A DNA stretch of 64,000 nucleotides, from assembly GCA_037178625.1 (NCBI GenBank), contig CM074131.1, positions 4,278,001-4,342,000 of the forward strand. Reading direction: 5' to 3'. Numbering within the stretch: position 1 is the stretch's first letter; every line of letters begins with the position of its first letter. A program made the position numbers and the translations under genes. This DNA comes from Skeletonema tropicum (Eukaryota; Bacillariophyta; Thalassiosirophyceae; Thalassiosirales; Thalassiosiraceae). The notes under the pieces are model-generated. The model was not told the origin of the DNA. It saw only the letters and a list, made by a program, of their open reading frames with translations, and ran no database searches. Positions 42,382 through 53,157 of this stretch are shown here, in pieces.

Positions 42382-42864
42382 TCAAAATATGAGGGAGGGA
42401 GGTAAGCAAACTGAACAATCAAGTCGAAGCGCCCAGAGAGACTGTGGGTGTGGTGCCAAACATGTGTGGGTCATGAAGGGGGATTGCCAACAATGATTGG
42501 TCCAATCAAATCCAGAGCAGTGAGGACATGCAACTATCATTGTATCCAATTCTTCGCAACTCTCGTCCTCTTCATCAGTATCGGGTTCCTCCTCCTCATC
42601 GTCTTCTTCCATCATGGGAAGCCGAAGTAGAGGATTCTCGTTCATCTCTTTCTCAAATGGCATCAACATCAACTCTGGCAATGTGAATGTGACTTCCTCC
42701 TCCTCCTCCTCCTCTTCTTCTTCTCCCTCGTCCTCTTGCAATGCGCTTGAACTATTCCGTTCTTTCGGCTTCCTCTTCGACTTGGTGTCGTTGTATATCT
42801 GCTCTATTCCCTTCGTAATAACAAGGCTACTTCGGAGTAGAATCTTATCGATAATCAATTTCAT
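42382..42864 (-). CDS. Hypothetical acidic protein
   Basis: 160 residues. The N-terminus is MKLIIDKILLRSSLV. A long Glu run and a second acidic stretch (EEDDEEEEPDTDEEDE) precede a CPHCSGFDWTNHC cysteine motif. The last 15 or so residues are read from the outer inverted repeat next to the transposon, so the original C-terminus may have been replaced. No family recognised; it could be a gene fragment. Confidence 0.35.
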   Translation of the reverse strand: MKLIIDKILLRSSLVITKGIEQIYNDTKSKRKPKERNSSSALQEDEGEEEEEEEEEEVTFTLPELMLMPFEKEMNENPLLRLPMMEEDDEEEEPDTDEEDESCEELDTMIVACPHCSGFDWTNHCWQSPFMTHTCLAPHPQSLWALRLDCSVCLPPSLIF

Positions 42865-43694
42865 CCTTGCTTTTCCTCATGTAGCGCCAAACAACCGATC
42901 AATGTCATTGTGATTGTGAGCTTAGACGGGACTCACAAGAGTCACGTCGACGTCGTTGAAACCTCTCGACAGTATTGATTGACTAGAATGATTACGTCAA
43001 TTGCGTCATAGTCACATCGGCCACAGCAACCACGTGGACGATGCACAGATGTATTCTTTGGCCAATCAAACTCTAAAATAATCACACAATCCTTTATCAA
43101 AGGCGTTGTCTATTATACGTTCATACAGCTTTGTTGCCTTCCCTGCAATCGCAGATACCCTAGCTACGCAAGACCCAATTGCATCCGATCTTATAGTCAT
43201 GAGCTCTCAATACTTTGTTCGTCAAAAGCTCCGAAGTTCTCTCCCATAAATCCAGCCACCCGCCTAATAGTTATTCTATGAATAAGGTGAGGGTTTTGAG
43301 TGTAGACGGTAGCTTGAGACGGTTCGGAAACCGTTTTGCATATGGAAATGTTCTATTGTGGGAAGTTCGATCAGATCAACAACTGCCCTCCTCAACTCAT
43401 CACATTACTTTTGAATGTTCCTATATCGCGTGCACTCTGTCTCTTTACGCTCATGCATTGGCATTGTAATGCAAGACAAAGCCGGAGGATTTTGTTCAAC
43501 TCATCACTTCCACTTTCAACAACCCCCCGACAATCTTCTGTTCATATACTTCTCAAGTTTCTTGTCTTAATCAAATCTAGTTTTTAATACACCGAGTATC
43601 ACTATGACGTTTGAAGTTGATGCATCTTCACACTCGAAACGTCTCCTTCTCAAATAAGTACATAGAAGCAATTTCAGTTGTTGTTAACAAACAT
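42865..43694. other. Intergenic, nothing recognised
   Basis: Upstream of the acidic hypothetical protein. Two overlapping plus-strand ORFs of about 83 codons (43215-43587) have no recognisable features. Confidence 0.5.
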
Positions 43695-44848
43695 GTCCTC
43701 ACATATGGTATACACTGACCCCAGCCCCAGCCCCAGCGGATTCATTACTGCCAATCCTAAGGCTAAGGGACATCACTAAACTGCGTATAATATCATGCTA
43801 CTTGCTGTTACCCTATTACCTAACTACCACAACAAAATGGCGGTTTGACCTCACACAAACACGACGTTACTCTTTCTTCTCTTGTTTTTCATGCTCAAGA
43901 ACTTGGCCTTTTGGCTTCTCCGTCGGAGGATTCCTCTCCTTCCACGTCTTCATCACCTGTGTCTGAAATGAGGTGAGCTCCATTATCTAAATCTAATGCT
44001 TCAAGCTCCTCAATGAAGTCATGCAAGATCAAGCTCGGGTGAAGCTCCCAAGACAGCCTCGTCTTGCGTTCATGCCCTTGTTTGATACACGAAGAGTTAT
44101 TTCCTCTGCGTCTCTTGTCTCGGTTCAGTTGGGAAATGCTACTGATACCTGCACTGCTGAGGGCTCGGTTGATTGATGCAAGAGCGTCCAGGTCGTCGTC
44201 TTCGTTACCATGCATGGTCATCTTCCTCTCTAGAGGAAAGCAAGAGAGACTTCATTCGGACGAAGTCATTCGAATATCGAGAGAAGGCATCATCTTGTTG
44301 GTGTTGGTGCTGAGAGGATCCAAATCCAAATCCAACGAGGTACCTATTCCTAGTCGTCTCTGCCCTGGTCACCTTGACCTTGACCTTGACCAAGCTTGGT
44401 TGGAGATGGAGTCATAAGCTTTTATTTTCATTGCTGCCACTGCCACATACGTATTAGTTGTGTTCGTGCCGTCGCGTCGTTAGTTGTGTCGACAACGTGA
44501 CGTGTCATAGCCATCGGCCGAGCTGTTTGCTCTCCGCTCTATCTGTCGCTAGAGAGAGCCTTGCTATTGCTAGAGAGGGTATTGTGAAGAGATGCTCTGA
44601 CTCTAGAGATCTAGAGAGAGAAGAAGGAATCAGAATCAGAATCAGACGCGGACTCTAGAGAGAGTATAGTGGCTCTATGGCTGGTACTTTTGTCCTTATC
44701 TAACAGCTACCAGTACCTCGGGCTGCCTCGCTTTCTCTTCCGCGAATTGTATGGTCGCCGTCCTTTCTACGACCTATCTACGATGTCTGCCATTGCCTTT
44801 GAGTGCCGATTATTTTTTTATTCGTTGTTTTGGTGCCGCTTCGTTTAA
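43695..44848. repeat. R repeat copy b
   Basis: From CCTCACATATGGTATACAC near 43696 to GGTGCCGCTTCGTTTA at about 44848. Similar throughout to copies a (right part), c and d. Includes a frameshifted R gene. Confidence 0.85.
43895..44393 (-). pseudogene. R-repeat gene, copy b (frameshifted)
   Basis: Aligns with the 211/213-residue R genes, but a 4-base duplication (CATG, near 44211-44218) breaks the frame between SSREEDDH and GNEDDDLDALAS. The N-terminal piece reads KVKVKVTRAETTRNRYLVGF and the C-terminal piece ends DGEAKRPSS. It carries the empty insertion site (one AATAT) used by Ty3 element 2 in copy a. Confidence 0.75.
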
Positions 44849-45157
44849 CCATAACCATACTGCCCTGATCTCCGATATAGGAAGTACTTCAAGCAATGAC
44901 AAGGGCAAGGGAAAGAATGGGCTGACCACCACTGACTGTGAACGTACAACCATAGAAATGTAAATGTCTCCTGACTGGACCTCTCTAGCAGTTGGTCTCC
45001 AGCCGAGGGCGAGGGCGACGTAAAGCCCTTTTTCCTTTTAAAAATGTCCTTATCTTTTATTTTGAAAGCTTTCAATCGCCTCGTAGTAATAGTATATGCG
45101 TCGCTTGTATACATATGCTTTGAGCAAGAGCTTTGCAGGGAGGATCGCGCCTCATTT
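44849..45157. other. Intergenic between R copy b and LTR element 3
   Basis: No gene recognised. Ends with CATTT, the target duplication of LTR element 3. Confidence 0.5.
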
Positions 45158-45428
45158 TGTCACAGGATATGACTCTCTTCCGGTATCCCAATACCGTTAT
45201 GACAGTCATTCTTCCTGTTCACACGTGTCAAGTAGCAACCACGGTGAGAACCCGTGATTGATCCTCTCACACAAGATGACGTCGCACGTTGGTGCTCCTT
45301 CATCACCTTTGGGAATAGCCCACTCTTCTTCTTTAGCTCTTAAGCTTAGTCACCATGATATCCGTGTTCCTAGTGGTCTCTTCTGGCTCTAGTTGCACAA
45401 TCAATACCGGTCCTATTTGCTTGTGACA
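45158..45428 (+). repeat. 5' LTR of element 3
   Basis: 271 bp, preceded by CATTT. Closely similar to 50205-50478. Confidence 0.95.
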
Positions 45429-45429
45429 T

Positions 45430-45441
45430 TATTTATAAATA
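45430..45441 (+). other. Palindrome at the primer-binding position, element 3
   Basis: A perfect 12-bp palindrome, TATTTATAAATA, starts one base after the 5' LTR. Confidence 0.8.
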
Positions 45442-48400
45442 TTTCCATCCAGTTTACTGGGTGCAAAGCAAAAGAATCCTTCATCGGTCGGGAAAGATCG
45501 ACCTTTGAGAAGAAAAAAATTAATATTATTCAGCGCATATCCACATTGGTGGGTTTGTGAACCGTGAGCTAGTACAACAAAATCGATTGGCTTCTAGAAG
45601 ATCCATTTCGTCAACACATGGATGTGCGATGAACGCTCGGCGTTTCGTGCTACCATGGAGATGTGACGGCGTGCGATAGAAGTGTGTTTCGACGTTGACA
45701 GAAGTGCATCGGAGGTGAGAAAAGAATTTCGATTCTCCTCATGTAGAGGAAGTGCCCATGGCGAGAATGCACCGTGGCACAGCTCATCACAATAAGGAAT
45801 TTCATTCCAATAAAAAGACTACGGTCATCTAAATCCAAAGGACATCAGCTGTTGAGCGATGGACTACGATTAGAATTACGTGTGGGGGGAGAAGTGTTCT
45901 CTCATCCAACCCTCACATATCGAGAGTCATCTGCTGTTAGGCGAGATGATACCCTCACAACAACAGAGTTTGCGGATATAGTTAGCAGACTTAGAAGTAT
46001 TTATTCCTTATAAGACGCTGGTCGCAATTGGAAAAATACGCACTCTCTTGTCTACCTCTGAGAAGGTGTGGAGAGTTTTGATCTTTACAGCATGATAGTG
46101 CATGTAGCTGGAGCTATTGAGAGCATGTTTGTCGACGCATTCTGTACAGATTGTGATTGTCGCAGCCGCTTAGCCTTGATGGATTGTTGGTTATTACACA
46201 GTGTTGCCGAGGTAGTCTACGCCTTGCTCAAGCGAGTACCTCAGGATGACGAGACGATTATACCCCACTGGGCGAAGTCGAACGTGCAATTGAACCACCT
46301 ACCCTAATTAATAAAAATTATATTGCTGTGAAAGCAAATCGTGTTTATTTGTCCCTTTATTTGTCCCTGTTGATTCAACATGTGCAGCGACGCCCTGGTT
46401 AAAGAAAGATCAAGTCTATTCAGTTGCGCACAGCGTGCTGTTCAAAGAAAGGTCATGTCTATTCAGTTACGCACAGCGTACTGTTCAAGTCATTTCTATC
46501 CAGCGACGAACTATTTAGCGTAAATTCATCCTTATTCACTGGTGCATCTAGGATGACCAGCCTCTTGCTTGCATTGTGGGAGGAGGAGGAATGAGAGAAA
46601 CAATTCAAGAGCAATCTGAACTGGAATTACCAAACCAAAATGGTCTGTGCCGCTGTGGCAGCCATGGATTGTCCATGTTCTCTAAATGTGGTTGGCCAAC
46701 GTGGCAATCATGCCTAACATATTTCAGAAGACAAGGTCATGGGGGGAGTAACGATTGTCTACTCTGCTTCTCCTAGATATCGGATTATATCCTTTGGTGT
46801 GCCGTTTCTTCCACCAAAGAGATCTTCCAAAATACTAATGAGCAATTCAGATGTTAGTCTGAAGGGAAGGGGACTTCCTTGGTACTTTGTGTCCATGGCA
46901 AGTGTCCCGAGTCCCGAATCTCGTACCTTGATTCTCTGTCTTGTTTACACGCGACAGTCGAAAGGAATCTCTTGCGCAAGCTCAAATTCAAACATTATCC
47001 GGAGTGGTGGGTCTCGTAGGAGAGACTACTCTATCAATACTAATACGGTGGTCATGCCTAGAAAAGGAAGACTACTTTCACAACGCAATCTCGCGTCGGC
47101 GAATATGATTGTGGTTGGAACCATGCTGCTGCAGATTACCTACGGTGTTCAAAAGGAACCTGCACACACCTCGATGCATCCGACTCAACTATCCTTGCTG
47201 GATGTACTTCTCACGTGAAGGAGAGGACGTTCAAGGATTGCTCGAGCAAGTGGAAAAGCACATGCGGAAATCAAGGCAGGGTCGCAAACAGGCGCATACC
47301 AGCACAACGAGATGATAACTACAAGACATCGTCCTTCTAAACCGCTGTTGTTGAAGACAACTAGTGGAGGACTTGCGAGAAAGCTGGCTGCTTGCTCAAT
47401 GCTCGTCCTACAGTCCGAGAGTGGCTGAGATCCGTAGCCGACTGCTCACCGTGTTTCGGGAGGTTCACCTTCTTCCAATGCACTTGAGACATTCATCGGC
47501 TGATGGTAAATTTCGTTCATAGTTCGGTGACCTGATTATTGGATACTCAGATGGGACAGAGCTCGCCAAGCCTGCGTCATGGAGGGTTCAGTACAGAGCA
47601 GGCCATCGAGGGAGCTACACTTGCACCCGGACATCTTCTACTGAAATGTTGTAATACATGATGAGAAAGTGTTTAAATCTATCGGAACGACCTGTTGTTT
47701 GATGTACACAACGCAGGTAATAATGATCAAATAAGAGAGAAGCGTGCTCAAGGCAGTTCTCGAGGCTTCCAAGTAAATGCTGCAAAAGACACTTACCATG
47801 CCCAGGAAGTGACTAACACTTGGATACACCATCTGGAAATTGTTCTTTCGACGATGATGGTTGCCATCTTAGTTCTTGTGTGTTGTACCAAGACTACCAA
47901 TAGATCTGCTCCGCTGCTTTTAGTGGCAAATGTGGGGCCTCCTCGAAATTCGGTCAATATGGTACGGGGAGGAGGGATGCTGACCAAACAAGGAAGCGTT
48001 CCCATGATCAATCGCCAGCGACTAGATGCATGTCTAAGGCGTTTCCAAATTCAGAGTTGATCGGCATTTTGGCTGAGCTTACTTCATTCAAGCGCAAGGC
48101 TTGGGGGAGTATCGATTCTTGAAGACACTCATCGACTGGCATCTGTCGTGGTGCACAACAGGAGATGAAGTGATGAAGCTTGAACTTCGAAAAGAAGTTC
48201 AAGGGCGCGTGTCGGAGTGCGGGTGAGTAATGTGCTATCACCTCCTCTCGGCATTTGTGCCTGGAGTTCTTCCGGTCTAAAGACAGGGCGAGGGCCGCCA
48301 TACCCTCCGGGAGACAATCTCTACTCATATTTATCAAATCAACCTCAAACTAATTGCAAGGGGAAGATATTACGACTGCGACGGGGCTAGTGCTAGCGAG

Positions 48401-50204
48401 GCTGCGCTGCCTCAGTTGAGATCCTCAGTGGTCGAGGGTGTGATGCTTCAGCGTAAAGGAAAGTAGTACATACATTACCAGCGTTTGACAGCGTCATCCT
48501 TCACGACACATGCCACACCTACAAAGGAAGAGGTACCGACAGCAGCTCATTGGAGTGCGCTGTTATAATGCAGACTTGGGAAGACAGCAGCTCTTTGAGT
48601 GGCTGATCTAAAGATGACGAAGACAAATGGTAAGCTCTTGTGACTGCGCATAGTCACACACGACATGGAAGTAGAAGATAGTGTTCTGATATAAACGTTG
48701 ATGAAGCAAAGCTAGCTACGTATGTTCCTGGACCTGCCGCAACATTCTAATGGGATCGAGAAATATTCTAATGATCTTCGACAGAGATGATGTATGCAGA
48801 GCCTATGCAACGATGCAAAAGGAGATACCTCTGTGGTGATTCCGGCAGCTCTTCAATCCAAGATCCAAGACCTTGCTTAGGGGATCTGGTATATCACGAC
48901 CGTTTTGTGCCTTAGGCCGATGGATCGTAAGAACGCACTTTACGTCAACGAGGTTCTGACAGGTACTGATGCAAGTACGCTTATTTTATCAGGAAGTTAT
49001 GCAGTTGTGCATGCAGTTGTTGTTGCCCTATCGTCTGATCTGATATTAGATTCGATTGAGGTAGAGGTGCCAAAGAAGGCTGAGGAGGGAGCTCAGGATG
49101 CGCTTACCCCTTTGCAACATTCAAATTGCCATTATTATGTGTGAAACTATGATCGACCTTCCACGGCTCGTTCAAAGTGGTTGACTTTCCCACTACCAAA
49201 GATTCGAACGGGATGTTGGTGAATCCGCGAGATAGAGTGACTCCTCTTCTCACACTTCAAGTGAAGTTCAAGCGGACTCTCTACCTGTTCTTCAAGACTC
49301 TTGATTAAATCGTTTTAGGCAGAAGTGATGAATGCACATGAAGCCAGTGATACTCTTCCAACACGTAAGTCACGATATTCAAGAATACAGAGATGATACA
49401 ACCTCTCTGGACGGAGTGCAATATGTACTTGTTACAATTACAATGCACCCACCGCAGTACTACTGCCGCAAAAACAGAGTCACTTGTGAACCTGTTGATG
49501 CAGCCCGATCGTCAAATCCGAATGCAGCCGGAAGACAATCTGGTCTCTTCGTACCACACCGTTTAACGCAGCCTTGCGAAGCCAGTAAAGCGTTGTCCAA
49601 GATAGACACTTGTTATACTCTGGTCGCCAGGATGGCCGCTGCCGAAAGAAATTGGTGGATAGTTCCAAACGCTCGAAAGAACTTCGAAGCGTCGCGATCC
49701 CAAATACTGATTTGGTTCGTAGGCTTTGATCTAGCCGTTTTTAAAGTCTTAAATCTGCCGAAAGCAGAGACTCCAACGGAGGTCTCTTCCTCAAGCGACT
49801 GAAGTTGACACAAAAGGAACTGTACGATACAAAAACGAGCCTCAGTTAGTTTAGTCTAGTGAGCGCTACAACAATTGATAAAGACCCCATAGTATTGAGG
49901 AGTACAGGGGGTGTGTATAGAGAAATTATTCGAATTGGAAATGGAAACTGAATGTTGAACAACGACGTCTTGGCCAAATCCTATGCACACACAACCGATG
50001 TCAAGGAAAGTACATTTGGTTGCTCTAATATCACAAAAGAACTTACGTCCTTGATTCGATCGAAATTGACATTGCCTGGAGGTCTTTTTTTCCCAAGTTG
50101 GGTTTTGGTTTCTATCTGTTAGACTGGTTTTTTATCCGGATGGCTTGCCATGGGTTTTCCAGTCTTGACAGCTCGTTTTTGGTTCACACAAGTTCGGGGG
50201 AGAA

Positions 50205-50478
50205 TGTCACAGGATATGACTCTCTTCTGGTATCCCAATACCGTTATGACAGTCATTCTTCCTGTTCACACGTGTCAAGTAGCAACCACGGTGAGAACCC
50301 GTGATTGATCCTCTCACACAAGATGACGTCGCACGTTGGTGCTCCTTCATCACCTTTGGGAATAGCCCACTCTTCTTCTTTAGCTGTAAGCTTTAGTAGT
50401 CACCATGATATCCGTGTTCCTAGTGGTCTCTTCTGGCTCTAGTTGCACAATCAATACCGGTCCTATTTGCTTGTGACA
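50205..50478 (+). repeat. 3' LTR of element 3
   Basis: 274 bp, followed by CATTT. Preceded by AGTTCGGGGGAGAA. Confidence 0.95.
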
Positions 50479-50483
50479 CATTT

Positions 50484-50803
50484 GTTCGATTCACCATTCG
50501 CTCGGGGGAGTTGGCATCTCCAAAACGCAGTCAAATGAAATCATATATAAAAAGAAGCAGAAACAGAAATCATCTCCGTCTTCATCTTCATCTTCATTTA
50601 AATCGCTGTCACAACTACGACTGATAATGTAAATAGTTTCCACGACGGCCATCCATAATGTGATATAAAAGTCATAGGGGGGTGAATCATCTTATTGCAA
50701 CAGTCATGGAGGGTAGGGAGAATATAACAACTTTTTTCGCTGTAGGGAGTCTTGTTCTATTGGGACAGGCACGCCGTTGAATAGCTGTAGATTCATGCCA
50801 TAA
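50484..50803. other. Intergenic, nothing recognised
   Basis: Contains a CATCTTCATCTTCAT run and no ORF of note. Confidence 0.5.
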
Positions 50804-51158
50804 TAGCGTGTCCCAGATCCACTTTCCCATGCCAAATTCCCACTTTCCCACCCCAGAATCCCACGTCGAATTTTGACTCTGAAAATCAAAATCCTACGTC
50901 CACCCCAGAATCCCACGTCGACGTAGGATTCTAGTTTTCCACTTTCCCAACTCAGAATCCCACGCATTTTTTTATTTTGTGCGGGGTGTATCGCGCAGGC
51001 CCTCGAAAAGTTGGAATTTGGGGTTGGAAATTTGGTGCTGGGACACGGGACACAGAAGCAAATGTTGACGGCTAGGATTCCTACTTTCCCACGTAAAATT
51101 CCGAGTTGGGAATCCTGCGTGGGAAAGTAGGAATCCTAGCCACTTCTGGGACACGCTA
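50804..51158. mobile_element. Fold-back MITE with TA ends
   Basis: About 355 bp bounded by the inverted repeat TAGCGTGTCCCAGA (50804-50817) and TCTGGGACACGCTA (51145-51158). If the outer TA is the target duplication, the termini are GCGTGTCCCAGA. Inside are several copies of CAGAATCCCACG and a near-terminal stem with perfect 24-bp arms (51070-51093 and 51118-51141, starting GGCTAGGATTCC). Non-coding. Consistent with a Tc1/mariner-type MITE. Confidence 0.8.
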
Positions 51159-51963
51159 ATTTGTTTAAGAGATGAATTATCACAACACTGATGCACTCTC
51201 TGATGCAATGCAGCCCCGATAAGCCAATTGTTTAGGGCTTCCGCAGTGCCTCGAAAGAGTTTATAAGACCCAAACATTCGTGTATTGTTTGCGGTGTTGT
51301 TCGAGATAGATGCTAAGATACGAAGGCGCTCTCAGTGGACTCGAAATGGATCGATTGCGGGCACCTGTTGTGTGCTGCTTGAGATGCCGTTGAGTGCCGA
51401 CTCCCTGACGTGAGAGGAGTATAAAGATGGTTACTCCATGACAAGAGAGGAGTATAAAGATTGAGCTTGGAGTTTTTAGTGTTAATTCTTTTCTGGAATG
51501 GACATAAAGGCGAAAGGTGCATAACACTATGTGGATCGATGGTCATGAGTCTGACCGATTGAGATACGTTGAATGCCGGCTCCCTAACCTAACCCGAGAG
51601 AGTATAAATATTGGAGCTCTCTAGGTGACTTCGGTTACTAGCCTCTACGATTTTTCGTAGTAGAAGCGGCATATCGAACGTTGTCATAAGCGTGTCGACC
51701 CGTAGAATATTAAGTGGCAACACGAACGATATTGAAGCTGCAGGTAGCGTATTCGCAGAATGGTTCCGTATTTACCTCACTCAGCTATTCCGCATATTCA
51801 CTAGACTGTCCAATCGTGAAGTCAATCTTAAGATGCTCTATGCCTCGTGTTTCGTGTTCTCGTTGGCCCTGAATGGGATTGATCATCGATGCAGCTCATA
51901 AAAAATTAACATTTGATTCAACTGAAAATTAACCTTTTATCTGACTCATGAAGTATTGCAAAG
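51159..51963. other. Upstream region of SKP1
   Basis: Holds three related TATA-like words: GAGGAGTATAAAGAT at about 51413 and 51447 and GAGAGTATAAATATT at about 51596. Two of them follow TGAGTGCCGACTCCCT / TGAATGCCGGCTCCCT sequence, so a short block seems repeated. One may be the SKP1 promoter. A 69-codon ORF (51692-51901) has no recognisable feature. Confidence 0.45.
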
Positions 51964-52925
51964 ATGGACGGCGATGAAAGCGGAATAGTCAAGCTGGTAA
52001 GTGCTGAATGTAATGATGTCTTTGATGTGTTGCTTGGGGGGGGGGGCGGTCGACTGGCGTCTTCACATCTGTTGTGCATCCACATACACGATACACGAGG
52101 AGGGGGGTGAATATTTTTTGATCCTCGTGCCCTTTGCATGATCGAATGCATGTGATCAAATAGACCAATCATTATTTGTCCGGCCGATCATTGGATGAAT
52201 AAATATCTCTCACAGACCGCTCATCTCTCTGCCCGTATTTTTCCTCATATACTTCTCTAAATATAAATATTCAGGTAAGCAAAGAGGGGGATACCTTCGA
52301 CGTGCCAATCGAAATTGCCAAATTATCCACCCTCGTCTCTGAAACGCTCGGCTCCGACGACCAAGACGATACCAACGACGACAATGACAACGAAGACGAA
52401 GAGGCCATTGAAATCCCACTCCCCAACGTCCGAACTCAGGTATTGGCCAAGGTAATCGAATACTGCACACACTTTCGTCAAGAGCCCATGACTCCCATTA
52501 CCACCCCGCTCAAATCGACACGTATTGAAGAGATTGTGCAAGAGTGGTATGCGGACTTTGTCGATGTGGATCAGATTATGTTGTTTGAGTTGGTGACTGC
52601 GGCGAATTTTATGGATATTAAGGCCTTGTTGGATTTGACTTGTTTGGCGGTTGGTGTCTTGGTCATGGTGAGTGTGAAACGCAGCAGCGTGTATGTACAT
52701 TAATCAGCGTGTTATGAGTGAAGAATTCGATACCATTGGAGTTGTGGAAGACTTGCAATGTCACATCGTATATTGACTCTTATCTCATCATCATCATCTC
52801 TGCTCTGCACAATAACTGTGCTATCTGCAAAATCATCTCCCACTCGCTCCACATTCATACAGGGAAAATCAGCAGAAGAAATCCGTAGGATTTACAATAT
52901 CATATCATATCACTTAGAAAATTAG
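51964..52925 (+). CDS. SKP1: SKP1 (SCF ubiquitin ligase adaptor), altered C-terminus
   Basis: Three exons: 51964-51996, 52275-52667 and 52863-52925, with GT-AG introns of 278 and 195 bp; 162 residues. Exon 1 encodes MDGDESGIVKL and exon 2 opens VSKEGDTFDVPIEIAKLSTLV, the classic SKP1 BTB/POZ start. An acidic insert (DDQDDTNDDNDNEDEEA) sits where SKP1 proteins vary. Then IPLPNVRTQVLAKVIEYCTH and VDQIMLFELVTAANFMDIKA follow. Exon 3 has GKSAEEIRRIYNI, then ISYHLEN and stop. Typical SKP1 continues about 16 more residues (acidic, ending near E-N-x-W); these are missing. The stop codon falls inside a short dispersed repeat. SKP1 links cullin-1 to F-box proteins, and its last helix contacts the F-box, so function may be reduced. 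Intron 1 includes an 11-G run (52036-52046). Confidence 0.9.
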
Positions 52926-52966
52926 GTAAATGTTGCATTATCGCTACCTAGACATCATTGAACCAA
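52918..52966. repeat. Short dispersed repeat, copy 2
   Basis: Matches 12696-12746. Begins AAATTAGGTAAATGTTGC. Supplies the last codon and stop of SKP1. Confidence 0.8.
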
Positions 52967-53157
52967 CAATTGGAGTCTTCATACGCCGAGGGCAGAACCA
53001 AACAGCGTCGCAGTCGGAACCACGGGAGAGGGTTGTCTCTTCTACCACAGCTCGTTATAGAGCCCGGGATATATTGACGTGAATGTCAATAAGCCTGCAT
53101 ACAGGCGAGATGTACAAATACAAGTATTTGCACGAGAGTATAAGCATATACCCATCT

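Larger units (their letters stand above)
39851..42434. repeat. Outer inverted repeat pair around the Tc1/mariner-like element
   Basis: 39851-39884 (starts GGGCGCTTTGACTTG) matches the reverse complement of 42402-42434 with about three mismatches. These arms lie 50-190 bp outside the main terminal inverted repeats. They may be a nested older element or an inverted duplication of flanking DNA. Confidence 0.65.
45158..50478 (+). mobile_element. Degenerate LTR retrotransposon, element 3
   Basis: 5321 bp. LTRs at 45158-45428 (271 bp) and 50205-50478 (274 bp) end TGTCACAGG...TTGTGACA. They differ by at least one substitution (TTCCGG versus TTCTGG) and small indels near TAGCTCTTAAGC. Target duplication CATTT at 45153-45157 and 50479-50483. 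The polypurine tract CGGGGGAGAA lies before the right LTR, so it was transcribed rightward. The 4.8-kb interior has no ORF longer than about 160 codons and no domain I can name, so the superfamily is undetermined. It is older than elements 1 and 2. Confidence 0.9.

Noticed and set aside
47109..47315. Gag- or pol-like ORF inside LTR element 3
   Set aside because: Short, no zinc knuckle, protease, RT or integrase motif could be identified on either strand by eye.
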